64,000 bases of DNA from Siphonodentalium dalli (GCA_032622095.1 CP136063.1:282653426-282717425); one strand, 5' to 3'; shown: positions 10,506-21,858, numbered from the stretch's first letter. A program made the numbers and translations. The notes: generated by a model from the letters alone, not told the origin.

Positions 10506-11080
10506 ATGATTAATCCCATAACCCTACAACAAGAAAACTACTTTTTAGGAGCACAGACATTGAAGTGGAGGCCAAGATGCCCACTTAACCACAAGAAGAG
10601 AGTTGTCTACATCACCAAACTAAAAAACCTGAGAAAACCAACAAGAGTTTCAAAAGAAACCCAAACTGTTGTGATGAGACCAAGAAAGAGAAAATCAGGG
10701 GATGATGAGCTGCTCGCCGATGGAGACACTATAACTACCAGTGTTGATACCATAGATCCCGATTATGTAATCCATGAGGCTGATCCCAGTTTTTATGCTA
10801 AATTTGATGAGCTGCACTTTTGGCACCATCCCTTAAAGCTTGTGAGATTTATTATAAGACAAAGCTTACATGTCACTATTATACTATTTTCGATCTCGTT
10901 TCTAAAGAAGCCTCCTGTTATTTTTGGCATGAGGTCAAAGGTGACCTCAACGTGAACACTTACACGACATGTTTCACTCGTTACATATCAGCTATGCCAG
11001 AAACCGTCAAGGAAGTGATTGTGTATAGTGATGGTTGCACGGACCAGAACAGAAATGTCATTCTATCGAACTGTTATTAA
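10506..11080 (+). pseudogene. DUF7869-type transposase-like gene, copy 1 (keeps 5' part)
   Basis: The first frame (10506-10955) has a basic region (RPRKRKSG), then DDELLADGDTITT, DPDYVIHEADPSFYAKFDEL. The second frame (to 11080) takes over after a frameshift near 10850 with TKLTCHYYTIFDLVSKEASCYFWHE, TTCFTRYISAMPETVKEVIVYSDGCTDQNRN. The YSDGC(x)QNRN motif marks the DDE-like family I associate with DUF7869. A trace of the next segment (WKILEH) follows at about 11130. The gene is dead through the frameshift and the stop at 11080. Codons 10693-10768 are the source unit of the satellite at 40.7-44.4 kb. Confidence 0.6.
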
Positions 11081-11330
11081 TAAGTGAACTGTTACTGACA
11101 AAAATGATAATGCCTATTGTACACAGTGGAAAATTCTTGAACACAAAGCACAATATCAGAATTAGATAAAGAATTACGATGTAGTTCCTGACTATTCTGG
11201 ACCCCATTTACTTGAGGTAGCTCTGCTAAACTTATGATTATTGGCGATGATGTCTTCAAATCATTAATGACCCAACCAATTTGTATGCAAAACAGTTCAT
11301 CAAAACCGCTGTATTGAAACTATCGCCATG

Positions 11331-11460
11331 AACACACATTCATTCATGAAGGACTTCATATCACTTATTCTTTCCATGCGAATTGTGGAAAAACACGAAC
11401 AAGATGATTATTGGGAACTAATTGGCTGTATGAGACACCCGGTATAGGGAAAGTGATGAC
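11331..11460 (+). pseudogene. PiggyBac N-terminal remnant, copy 1
   Basis: One frame reads MNTHSFMKDFISLILSMRIV, then EKHEQDDYWELIGCMRHPV before a stop. It matches in pattern the piggyBac segment at 4221 (FFALVIAMGLVRK...YW). The downstream catalytic half is deleted in this copy but present in copy 2 at 46550-46944. Confidence 0.5.
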
Positions 11461-11564
11461 TGGAAAATGGTTCTCATTGTTGATGTGGTTTTTTCATTTC
11501 AACAACAACAGCAACAGTAAACAAGTTCCTGGCTTTGAATATATGCATGATGCATGATTATTTA

Positions 11565-11815
11565 TTCGCGAGTTTGTGCATAGTTTTATCTATGCCTATG
11601 CGTATCTGGTGCATATTTGTTCAATTCGCGGGAAAATAATAGGTATACACTGGTGACTACGCAATTAGGATAATTTTAATCGCGGCTAGTTGGACAGATC
11701 GATCGGTTTTGTAAAAAGTTGGAATTAATTAATCGGGAGAAATTCATTTTGGGAACTTGACTCTCAACAAAAACCTCCGTCACGTAAAGTGATTAAGCAT
11801 TTTTCCCTTATCCCT
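11565..11815. repeat. Interior fragment of a hAT MITE, ends deleted
   Basis: TTTATTCGCGAGTTTGTGCA through CCCTTATCCC matches the inside of the complete element at 45665-46539. Both termini and the flanking piggyBac sequence are missing here, so copy 1 has lost sequence on both sides. Confidence 0.8.
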
Positions 11816-11927
11816 TAAATATGCTGCAAGAAATCAGAATCAGGATATCGCGACATACTGAAACTTCATGCTGTAGTACAATATAACCAAAATATTGAAC
11901 AAATTCCACAAGGATATTTGTACTTAA

Positions 11928-12319
11928 ACCTTTACCCAACAGAATGGCCCTGTGCCAATGCATTCTCTTATATATGCAAGTCGACCATAGGTCGCCTCGC
12001 ATATATAAGAGAATGCATTGGCTTAACACATTAAAAATTATAAAATTGTTAAAGAATGTAAGAAAAAATGGTAAAAAGTGTTAAAAAAAGATTTTTTTTA
12101 GGCCAATGCATTCTCTTATATATGCGAGGCGACCTATGGTCGACTCGCATATATAAGAGAATGCATTGGCACAGGGCATAACTGTAACTATCACAATGTG
12201 GTCAAGAAGCCGGTTCCAATGATATCCATATTTGTATGGTTCTATTGAGACAGACCGAAGATATTTTAGGCTGTTGAAGCTTTATTTGGCCGGTTTTGGC
12301 CGGTTTGTTGGGTAAAGGG
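11928..12319. mobile_element. 392-bp TTAA MITE containing the hairpin pair, copy 1
   Basis: Ends (C)CTTTACCCAACA and TGTTGGGTAAAGGG, with TTAA on the left (11924-11927) and TTAT on the right. Two hairpins (11953-12022 and 12101-12168) lie near the left end. The right half carries GGCCGGTTTTGGCCGG and a unique stretch. PiggyBac-type by target site. The orthologous copy is at 47685-48076. Confidence 0.8.
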
Positions 12320-13161
12320 TTATCATCCATGGCAGACGGTGGTTGTGTCTGGGTTTAATAAAATGACTGATATTCATTGTTATCTCAGTAGTCCTTGGCA
12401 TTCAATATCCAGATCATCCAGATGGTTATTCGTTACATGACTCAAGACAGGACAGACCAATGACTACCGAGATACCATCATGCCTGACTGAACAGACCAA
12501 TGACTACCGAGATACCATCATGCCTGACTGAACAGCAATTTCCTGGAAGAGCGTCACCAGGCAGAAGACCAGATTGTGTTGTTTGCTCAGACAGATAACT
12601 AAAGGTGGCCGAACACGGTCATATAAATGTATGATGTGTAATGTAAGGCAGCCGAAAACAGACACTATATAAATGTTGCTCTCCGTCCAGTGATGTTTTT
12701 GAGATGTACCACATTATCAAGGACTATAAACTGCGTCATCTGAAATTCTCGTCACATCATTCCTCCCTGGAATTATTTACATTTACATGTTGCTTTTGTC
12801 TTCTATTCATAAAAGGTGGACTTTGATGAAAATTCTTGTTTGATAAATAATATAATATACATGTGCTTACAATGCACTGCACTAACTTTCTGATTCCTAG
12901 ATACACCCCTGGTACACATCATAGTACAGTAATAGCAGAGGTCTTTTGGTATTATACTATGATGTACATGTACAAGTATACCAGGTACTATCTAGGGTTA
13001 GCAGAGAGATGTTTGGTGTGTTACAATTATATAAGTGTACTTACACATGTAGATATGTTACAATTATATAAGTGTACTTACACATGTAGATATGCAGAGG
13101 GCTGTCAGTAGTGAAATAACAACATAGAATGCTTCCAACAGGAGACATTCAGGGCATATTT
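12320..13161. other. No gene; two short tandem repeats
   Basis: Two units of a 40-bp repeat lie at 12453-12532 (eight units in copy 2). A 37-bp unit with ATTATATAAGTGTACTTACA is doubled at about 13019-13094. No coding region is supported. Confidence 0.7.
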
Positions 13162-13165
13162 TTAA

Positions 13166-13404
13166 CCCTTTGAGTGCCAGGGGCCGATCTCATCGGCCCT
13201 AAACCTACAAAATAAGTCTGTTAAAGAATATAAGAATAAATTATTAAAATTGTAAAAAATTGTAAAAAAAAAAAAAAAAAAAAGGTTAGGCCAATGCATT
13301 CTCTTATATATGCGAGGCGACCTATGGTCGACTCGCATATATAAGAGAATGCATTGGCACAGGGTATATGGGTTGATACAAAAATCGACCTGGCACTCAA
13401 AGGG
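13166..13404. mobile_element. 239-bp TTAA MITE with embedded hairpin, copy 1
   Basis: Ends CCCTTTGAGTGCCAGG and CCTGGCACTCAAAGGG are flanked on both sides by TTAA (13162-13165, 13405-13408). A single hairpin of the GCCAATGCATTC family (about 13290-13357) sits inside. Non-autonomous, piggyBac type. Confidence 0.85.
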
Positions 13405-13710
13405 TTAATCCTCCTAACCCAAAAATTACCAAAGTGGAACAAATTTAAATTTGAATTTAGCATCGAATGGAATGGTTTATTAGAAAAGTCAACATCTAAC
13501 ATGCTATGCAACTTATATACATATATACAAGCAATTTCCCTTCTACTTTAAATTTACAAACAGTAGGGTTTTTTTTGCACACAAGCTTATATATATACTT
13601 CTCAAATTACAAAAACACATTCTTCAAGACCACACAAATTGAAAGATCTGTAACCTAAACCAGCTGTTCTCATTTTCCGACATCATGCCGGTTTCATCTA
13701 TTGTGTAATA

Positions 13711-13878
13711 CAGTATTGCTCTAAGTAATTGAACTCTTAACCACAGCAGATTTATGGGTAACTTTTCAGGATTTAGTCGGAAATATGGCCTGTTGCCATT
13801 CATCGGAAAGCTCTCCCTGAGAAAAGTTACCCATAATTATGCTGTGGTTAAGAGGTCGATTACTTAAGAGCATTACTG
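13711..13878. mobile_element. 168-bp hairpin MITE with TA target, copy 1
   Basis: Ends CAGTATTGCTCTAAGTAATT and AGCATTACTG, flanked by TA. Inner parts ACCACAGCA and TTATGGGTAACTTTTC pair across a short centre. Tc1/mariner-type by its TA duplication. Relatives are at 49721-49889, 47001-47555 and a half copy at 2320. Confidence 0.8.
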
Positions 13879-13879
13879 T

Positions 13880-15475
13880 AATTCCATAACATTACGGTTT
13901 TTTTCCATCCTCCTCTGTCCTCCTACCCAATAGTTTTAGAAATTGAAAAAAAAAAGAAATTTGGAACCAAATATTTTTTTGTCTTGTTTTGAAAAAATGA
14001 TTGGATATAAAATGTTTTAATGCTTAAATGTCAGATAGCTAGAGGTACTAGTAGGATATGTGATTGGTCAGATTGAAAATATTAGATTTATTACATTGGA
14101 TAGCAATCATAGCATACTGTATGACCATGGAATGGGGTGGGCTAATTTTCTTCCAAGCTGAACACTGGAAAGATATAATGTATGTGAACAGCGGAAATAT
14201 AATTAAAGTTATGGTTAATATCTTCAAACCAATCTATACCAAAATCTATACAGGTGAAGAATGTATCATGTGGATGCAATTATTTATATAGTGATCATGT
14301 GATGGATATCTAGTTATCACATTGTGTCAACAGGATTGGTGGAGGATGTTAATATTTTCGATCAAATAAACCAAAATGACCCTCTCTATGCAGGTTAGGG
14401 GTGTGTTATCATAAACTATGCCAAGAACTATAAACATAATCAATGGAAATATTTTGAGTTATGAAATCTGATAGAATGGGGTTAATCTTCCCAAACTAAT
14501 GAACTGATAAACACAAAAAAGTCTTAAAAAGCATGTCATTGGATTTAGCAAAACTGATACAATAAGTCAGTCCCTAATGTCTTGAACCTATTACAACAAA
14601 CGGGTTAACTTAATATTACACAGAAAAGCAGAACAAGCCAGAGTCATCAATCAGTTTTTACAGTTTTATCAACAGACTCTGCCAGCAATGTTATTTTATC
14701 TCTATCTGATGTCCAGCTAAACATTGCCAATAATACACTGGGTGTCATCTGAGAACTTCTCTTCTCTTCTCAGTGCAGGCATTATTAAATTAAATTGTCT
14801 GTCATTTTAATTTTAAAATATACCCGATCAAACTCAAATTTGAACCTGATCTGTATTTCGGGGTGAGGACCATATGAACCAAATTTGGTGCTGATCAGAT
14901 GAAAAATATTTAAGTCAACACAGCTTGGATGAATTCTATTTAAAAACAAGAGCAGAAAGGGTTAACTAAACGATACCAAAAACCATACAGACCAAGAACG
15001 TGCTAAGAAAAACCTAGTTAAGAAATATGAGGCAGATCAGAAGAAATATGTTCAACTTATTGCATTGGATAGCATGTGTGTAAAGGGATAATTATTTTCT
15101 AAACTGATCAACTAATCGATACGAAAAACTATACAGGTGAGGGGTGTGTCATCATAAACCTACATATCAAATATGAAAACAATCGGACAAAAAATACTTT
15201 GGTTACAGCATCGGATAGCTCATGCCTATGTGCGGATGTAAAGTGTTAATAATTTATAAACTGATCAACCAATCGATACCAAAAACTATACAGGTGAGGA
15301 GTGTGTCATCATAAACATGTACATAAAATTTGAACACGATCTGATAAAAAATATTTGAGTAATCGAATCGGATAGTAAGTGTCTACGGACAGACCGACGA
15401 ATGGACTGACGACGGATGGTTGATCCAGACGTCGACATTATGTGTACCATACATGGTATGGGTACACATAAAAAA
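13880..15475. mobile_element. Pearl-like tandem-core element, copy 1
   Basis: From about 14040, diverged units of roughly 150-180 bp recur. They are marked by AACCAATCTATACCAAAATC, ATCGATACCAAAAACTATAC, CAGGTGAGGRGTGTGTCATC and GATAAAAAATATTTGAGT. The right end has a short GACGG-type microsatellite and a terminal hairpin (15440-15471, TATGTGTACCATAC with its complement). The small ORF at 14064-14291 belongs to this repeat and is not considered a gene. Confidence 0.6.
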
Positions 15476-15629
15476 TAGTAACAATTTCTATCCCATTTCA
15501 TGGCAATCATTTGAAAACAAAATTATTTCGTAGCTCCCGTTGACTCATCTCTCTTTAGTCAAAAGTATTATTTTATGTAACCTAGATCTATGTAGGAAGT
15601 TCAGGGAAGATACAATAGCATTAATAATC

Positions 15630-16645
15630 AACAGAGGACCCCTAACTTTTATAAGATCCCTTTACTTTCATATTACCCCTTTACTTTCATAAGACCCCTA
15701 CACTTTCATAAGTATGATAAGACCCCTTTACTTTCATAAGACCCCTACACTTTCATAAGACCCCTGAACTTTCATAAGACCCCTTTACTTTCATAAGACC
15801 CCTACACTGTCATAAGACCCCTGAACTTTCATAAGACCCCAACACTTTCGTAAGACTCTACACTTTCATAAGACCCCTGTACTTTCATAAGACCCTACAC
15901 TTTCATAAGACCCCTGCACTTTCATGAGACCCCCACACTTTCATGGGACCTCTACACTTTCATGAGACCCCTACACTTTCATGAGACCCCTACACTTTCA
16001 TGAGACCTCTACAATTTCACGAGTAACCCTAAACTTTCATGAGACCCCTACACTTTCACGAGTAACCCTAAACTTTCATGAGACCCCTACACTTTCATGA
16101 GACCTCTACACTTTCATGAGTAACCCTACACTTTCATGAGACCTCTACACTTTCATGAGTAACTCTACATTTTCATGAGACCTTTACACTTTCATGAGTA
16201 ACTCTACATTTTCATGAGACCTTTACACTTTCATGAGTAACCCTACACTTTCATGAGACCGCTACACTTTCATGAGACCTCTACACTTTCATGAGTAACC
16301 CTACACTTTCATGAGACCTCTACACTTTCATGAGTAACCCTACACTTTCATGAGACTTCTACACTTTAATGAGACCTTTACACTTTCATGAGATCCCTAC
16401 ACTTTCATGAGTAACCCTAAACTTTCATGAGACCCCTGCATTTTTATAAGACACCTGCACTTTCATAAGACCCCTACACTTTCATGAGACCTCTGCACTT
16501 TCATGAGTAACCCTACACTTTCATGAGACCCCAACACTTTCATGAATAACCCTACACTTTCATGAGACCCCTGTATTTTCATAAGACCCCTGCACTTTCA
16601 TAAGACCCTACAAGTTCATGAGACCCCTACACTTTCATGAGATAA
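15630..16645. repeat. 1-kb minisatellite, 19-20 bp units, copy 1
   Basis: About 50 units of the form GACCCCTACACTTTCATGA, alternating with GTAACCCTACACTTTCATGA. Left units end in CATAAGA and right ones in CATGAGA, so the array has graded variants. It runs directly into the 3' end of the FEM1-like gene and supplies that gene's stop codon. Confidence 0.95.
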
Positions 16646-18680
16646 GCAAGAGCCTCCAGTTATAATCCCTATCTGGGCAACAATCATGCATTTTAATTAA
16701 ATGATCAAGAGGAGATGGCACTAGCCCACTATAATACACTTGGTAATCGGTGACCGCGCGGGCAGCCAAGCACTGTAATGGTAACACATCTGATTTTCCA
16801 AAAGCTGCCTGCAAGTTCACTGGCAGAGAGTCCTGATAAGTTTTTCCCTTTTTGCTCCGGATATCACAATGATAATCTGCATTAATGAGGGCCTCTATGA
16901 TGTGTTTGTATTCAGATTGGTCACAAAGAGTTCTGTTCCTCCAATCAGCTGCAGATAGAGCAGTCATTAAACATGTGTCGCCATGAATGTCCCTCGCGTT
17001 CACATCAAAACCAGCATCCAAAAGCAGAGACGACAAACGCAGGTTTGGTAAGAATAACTCCAAACAGTCTATTGCTTCATATTCAATCTTGTATTTTTCA
17101 CCGATAGTGCTTGGATCCAAGGCATAATGAAGAAGTGTACTTTTTGTCTCATTGATGGGGTTGATTCTGGAAGCATTGCCGCAGAATGCATGAAGCTGTG
17201 ACATCATTTCAGCCTTCCATTCCTTGTTATATACACCACAGTTATCAACGTACATGGTATTAAAGTTAGGATCATCGAAGACACTAATACCGTCTTCTAC
17301 TAATTGAGCTTCATCCGCCTCAAGCCACTTTATGAAAAGAAATATGTACTCGATTATCACAACCATCAATGTCATGATATGAGAACCAAATGAATTCATT
17401 TGATCGTTTAACTTCGTCCCGGGGGTTAACATATCAAGTAATGTCTTCAGCATATTTAACCCATGCTTGAGGTTTTTTACAGTAGAAATGTCCTCAGACC
17501 AGAACTTAGCTTCCCATTGGTAAAGCCTCAGAATATCACGTGATGAACAAGAGCACCCCGCACATGATGATAAAGCATAATCAGCTAACTTAGCACCATG
17601 TCCATATCTAATTTTTGTCTCATTCAGTTGTTTTAAAGTGCCAAGTAGAAATCTAATAAATTCTGGATTTCCTTCTCCGAGAACTCTTTCACCGATTAGA
17701 AAAGAATGTGAAATCAAGTCGTCTTCTTGTGCTAGGAGTTGATTCAACTGGTTCATGTCTACAGGCTCGCTCTTGTGTTCAAACATTTGTTTTGTTTCAA
17801 GTGGTAATTTTTTTTTTATCGGCTGTTGATGATCTTTATGTCTTGTTTTCATCGCTCGTTTCCACATCGTAGCAGTAAAATGTATCGTGTGAGTTCTATG
17901 AGGAAAACACAGAATCTCTTGTGCACCTAATAGTTCTAATGCATCAATGATGTCGGCATCTGTCGGACTTGTGTTCTGTATGAAATATTCCACGATCATA
18001 TGCAGGCCCATTATCGCGGCATATTTCATCACATTATTGTTAAATCCTTCCCAGTGGTATTTAGATCCTTTATCTAACAGCATTTTAACGCATTCCAATC
18101 GTGTGAATTGATAAACCCACCATGTCTTTATTGTATAATGTAATGCAGTCAATCCTACGTCGCTCCTAGCATTTACATCAGCACCTTTTGAAATTAAGAA
18201 CTCCATTAATTTTAAATATCCAGCCGCAACCATCAAACATGTCTTCCGTCTGTTGTTGTACACACAAAATCTGTTGATGTCAGCTCCATGCTTGAGGAGA
18301 TATTCTATGATTTCAAAGTTGAACCTTTGATGACGCGTCTGTGAAGCAACAGCCCAAATCAAAGGTGGACACACCCATTTCTCCGAGAATTTTATATCTG
18401 AGATGATGTCGCCTCCAGTGTAGTTTTCCACAGATTTCAGGTTGCAGTTGTGAATATCTCTGAACAGTTTCACTATAGGATCACAGTTGTTGTCCGACAT
18501 CGTGCAATAGTCCACGAAATAATCATCGATCTCACCACCAGAGTCTCTTCGATATTTGGTACTGAGGATTCTATCAAAGTCAATGGTATCACTATCAGAT
18601 CCACTGCCTAACTCGCTGTTTGGTTCCATTGATGTGGGATCACTGTCAGATCCACTGCTTAATTCGTCATTTGATTCCAT
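16635..18680 (-). CDS. FEM1-like ankyrin-repeat protein, copy 1
   Basis: Single-exon ORF of 681 codons. Residues 1-34 are a doubled acidic 17-residue unit (MESNDELSSGSDSDPTS and a variant). Ankyrin repeats cover about 104-240 (PPLIWAVAS, EYLLKHGADIN, TCLMVAAGYLKLMEFLISKGADVNA, TALHYTIK). DALELLGAQ at about 246 and an ERVLGEGNPE segment match the central region of FEM1 proteins. Further ankyrin repeats follow near the C-terminus (LLHYALDP, LLLDAGFDVNARDIHGDTCL). FEM1 proteins are substrate receptors of CUL2 ubiquitin ligases that read C-terminal degrons; that role here is inferred. The ATG lies 30 bp after a splice acceptor. The stop TGA comes from the adjoining minisatellite. Confidence 0.75.
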   Translation of the reverse strand: MESNDELSSGSDSDPTSMEPNSELGSGSDSDTIDFDRILSTKYRRDSGGEIDDYFVDYCTMSDNNCDPIVKLFRDIHNCNLKSVENYTGGDIISDIKFSEKWVCPPLIWAVASQTRHQRFNFEIIEYLLKHGADINRFCVYNNRRKTCLMVAAGYLKLMEFLISKGADVNARSDVGLTALHYTIKTWWVYQFTRLECVKMLLDKGSKYHWEGFNNNVMKYAAIMGLHMIVEYFIQNTSPTDADIIDALELLGAQEILCFPHRTHTIHFTATMWKRAMKTRHKDHQQPIKKKLPLETKQMFEHKSEPVDMNQLNQLLAQEDDLISHSFLIGERVLGEGNPEFIRFLLGTLKQLNETKIRYGHGAKLADYALSSCAGCSCSSRDILRLYQWEAKFWSEDISTVKNLKHGLNMLKTLLDMLTPGTKLNDQMNSFGSHIMTLMVVIIEYIFLFIKWLEADEAQLVEDGISVFDDPNFNTMYVDNCGVYNKEWKAEMMSQLHAFCGNASRINPINETKSTLLHYALDPSTIGEKYKIEYEAIDCLELFLPNLRLSSLLLDAGFDVNARDIHGDTCLMTALSAADWRNRTLCDQSEYKHIIEALINADYHCDIRSKKGKTYQDSLPVNLQAAFGKSDVLPLQCLAARAVTDYQVYYSGLVPSPLDHLIKMHDCCPDRDYNWRLLLIS

Positions 18681-18713
18681 TAGGGGTTATGTTGTCCCTC
18701 TTCAACTAACCTG
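18681..18713 (-). other. 5' UTR exon start and splice acceptor of the FEM1-like gene
   Basis: Read on the minus strand, a T-rich tract ends in CAG (complement of 18711-18713), followed by a 30-nt leader and the ATG. This implies an upstream non-coding exon that I could not locate. Confidence 0.55.
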
Positions 18714-19107
18714 AAAAAAATTAAAACGATTGATTGGGGTTTAATGCCCTGCAAGGCATTCCTAATAATAGAATGTTATTGGAATTTTACCACTGAACTC
18801 ACAAATAACAACTGGAATGAAGATTTTGTACGTCATAATATCATGTAAAATCATGTGCTTCTTCAGATGGGTTAAAATTCTACTAATTCTTACAGTATTT
18901 TCCAGAATAGTCATGCAAAGTGCTACAACTGATGTTTTAATACCACAAAATAAATTTGAGCCAACTTGGGCATAACCATTGCGGGTAACTATATTTTATT
19001 AAATAAATTCACAGCGCAGACACCCATTCATAGCAATTGTTTTCTGTATAATAGTCATTGTCCTTCAGTGTTACATCTTTTGTTTGCAACCAAGAATATT
19101 AAACACG
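18714..19107. other. No gene; presumed 5' intron
   Basis: Sequence shared with copy 2. It probably contains intron of the FEM1-like gene. Nothing else is recognised. Confidence 0.4.
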
Positions 19108-19939
19108 CTGTTTATTAGTGCTGGGCGGTATTTAAGCATAAAAATACCGCGGTATTAATCCTAAAATAATACCGCGGTTTACGGTATTACCGATTATTTA
19201 AACTAATCCCTTAAAACCTCCGTTTTAGTAGCATTCGTTTGGTGCACAGGTGGACTGTTTATGGAGGAAATCTAATCGCTACACAGATTACATAAAATGA
19301 GGAAATTTACACACACTCAACGATCCGTTTTATTAAATTATGGAATGTATCATTGTCTGCATGCATGTATTCATGAGCTGATCTTCAATACAGGTAATAA
19401 TTGTGATTTATGCAACTTAATGCAAGCATCATCGACACGTCTGATACGTCACCCAAGAGCTTTGAAACAATCCCCCATTGACAGTGCTGACTTGCACAGA
19501 GCATGCGCTGTGACGTTGATATTGGAATGTTCCGTCGGGTGTGAATAACTTAAGAATAAATACAATGCTTTTATTAAATGCCGAGAAATAAAGTGTATTA
19601 CTTCCAAAGTATTTAACTTATACCGTAGAATTATTATTGATTTCCCGTTGAATTATTATAAATCATACTTTTAAATCCCGGTTTACGAATGTGATCAATT
19701 ATTCCCACTCGATAACACCCCTGAAATAATGAGCTGCCCCGTGCGTTCAGTCGATTAAAAATAGCGCAGAATGATGCAATCATACCTTGCAATATAATGT
19801 TGGGCTGGAGTTTATCGCAGGTAGTGAAGGAATGCATTTTGTTTGGAAATGACACGTGGAACGTGGAAAGAAGTGACATGAGTGAAGATGGAAATTTTTT
19901 GTTCAACTAAAAGTTTACGCAAAATTCAAACAACATTAC

Positions 19940-20046
19940 ACAAGGTCAACATGCTTGTGTTTCTCTCAAAGTAGTCAGAGAACCTGTAAATTGACTATAT
20001 AATTAATTTACAGGTTCTTTGAGAGAAACACAAGCATGTTGACCTT
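19940..20046. repeat. Inverted duplication of the transposase 3' end
   Basis: The last codons of the transposase (minus strand, ending 20008) are repeated in inverse orientation just downstream. GGTCAACATGCTTGTGTTTC starting at 19946 mirrors GAAACACAAGCATGTTGACC ending at 20044, with AACCTGTAAATT pairing closer to the centre and a small loop. The result is a near-perfect hairpin of about 45-bp arms across the stop codon and 3' UTR. Confidence 0.85.
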
Positions 20047-21858
20047 TTCAGGATTCAGGCTGGTTCGTTTGACAGTTACGACATTACCAGCAGAACTGAA
20101 CAGTCGCTCGGAAGCACTGCTTGTGGCAGGAATGCACAAATATTTGCGCGCCAATTTGGATAGATTTGGAAATGAGTTTGTATTCGACTTCCACCACAGA
20201 AGTGGGTCACTTTCTTGCGAAATGCAAGGATATGCTGAATAGTTATTAAATTCAGCTTCAATCGCAGATCCTGGGTCATCACATGTGATAGTGCGTTCAA
20301 TGTTTGTCTTGAAGAAGTCACTCAATTTTCTGCGTTTTTGTGGAGGATCATCTGAAGAAGTGATCCCATTTGAGGTCGACGATTTCTCAACTATGGCAGT
20401 CGCAGACATGGCTTCAGCTTTCAACGTTTGGCAAATATGTGTACGTACATCGCCGCGGTTCAATTTAAATCTTGGATCGAGAAAACTTGCTTTGTCAGTT
20501 ATTTCGTCAACTGTTGTTTCTGCATATTTCTCATCTAGATAGTTCAGCATGCGATTTTTCATGTCTCTTGTCAGCTCAGTGTCTGTGTCCTTTACTTTGA
20601 GGATGTCATCATGAAAAAGTTTAAGTACTGGTTTTACATAAGACACTGTGACATGTTTTTCCCCAGAAAGAATATCAGTGAAAACCATTAGGGGCCCCAA
20701 TGCTTCTTGCATTGATTCATATTGATGTCTTGCCATGTGGGAATAAGGTGAGAAGCTTTCTTGTTCACACTCAACACTTTTCGAATAGCTTTCTCTTGCT
20801 CTAATATTCGTCCTATCATTTTCTGGCGGGAACCCCACCTGGTTTCAGACTCCGTAATGAGCATATGTGTTGGTAAGTTCAGCTCATCCTGCGCCAATCG
20901 GAGATCTCTTCTCTCTATCCAACTTTGTGAGAAATGGCAAACTATTTTTTTTGCCACACCAACAGCTCTGGAAATGCGCTGCTCATTCTTCATGGAGTTG
21001 TTAACTGCCAGGTTTAGTCTGTGACCAAAGCAGGACATGCGTGGCCAGTTGCTGATTTCAATGGCCTTTATGACAGCGGCCTCATTGTCCGTTGTAACAG
21101 CAACGAGCGACTTTTCTGAAAAGCTCCCATTCTGACAGCAAATGCTTGATGGCAGCACTAATGTTTTCTCCATTGTGGTTTTGGGGGGTGTACACCGTTT
21201 CCAAACATTTACTTTCCAACACCCAGTCAGAATTGACATAGTGAATGGTCAAACTGAGGTACGGTTCACAGGCAGCACTCGTCCACATGTCAGTGGTTAA
21301 TGAATAGGATTCTATTCCCTGCAGTGATGATTTTATTCTACTCCTTGTCTCATTGTATAATTTGGGTATAGCTTGTGTACTAAAGAATTTTCTATCCGGC
21401 AGCTTGTACCGTGGGTCAAATAATCGGAGCATATTCCTGAACCCTCCCTTCTCAACTGTGTAAATTGGGACAAAGTCCTTGGCCAGGAAATTTGTAACAT
21501 AGTCCGTCAATTGGCCCCACCTTTTGCCACCGCGTTCATATAAAGTGTTCTTAAACAGGCTCTGTGATATTGACTGCTGCTGGTCGGCGCATGATGTATC
21601 TGATAATTTGGCATTGTCTTTTATAAATTTCGTTTTTGCGCCGACGACTTTACCAAATTCCACAGGGTGGTGCAACTTTAGGTGTGTATGCAAATTTGAT
21701 GTATTGCCATACCTGGCGACTACTTTCTTCTGGCACATTGTGCACTTTGGCGTGTCCGTTTCGATGCCTTTATCATTTTTAGTGAGCACAAAAAACTGCC
21801 ACACAGGAGATCTAACTTTTTTCTTTCCAACATCTTCAGATTTATTTAATTCCGCCAT
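20008..21858 (-). pseudogene. ZBED-type hAT transposase, two frameshifts
   Basis: An N-terminal BED zinc finger (CTMCQKK...NLHTHLKLHHP) is followed by the RNase H-fold core, with SLTTDMWTS and AVTTDNEAAVIKAI, CFGHRLNLAVNNS, and ETRWGS. The C-terminal hAT dimerisation region has DPLLWWKSN, YLCIPATSSASERLFSSAGN. The order and length (about 615 codons overall) are those of ZBED1/ZBED6-related hAT transposases. Two single-base shifts break the frame, near 21120-21140 and near 20720-20735; otherwise all blocks are present. The element moved recently, so the shifts are late or are sequence errors. Confidence 0.9.

Noticed and set aside
11808-12029. Recurring ORFs with the same peptide near each hairpin (also at 45024, 47541)
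   Set aside because: They are translations of the palindromic hairpin in MITEs and read similarly on both strands; no start context or family support.
15630-16645. Telomere-like repeat
   Set aside because: Contains CCCTA words but the unit is 19-20 bp with CACTTTCATGA and sits next to a gene; it is a minisatellite.
20036-20542. Plus-strand ORFs across the hAT transposase
   Set aside because: Antisense shadows of the minus-strand transposase domains.
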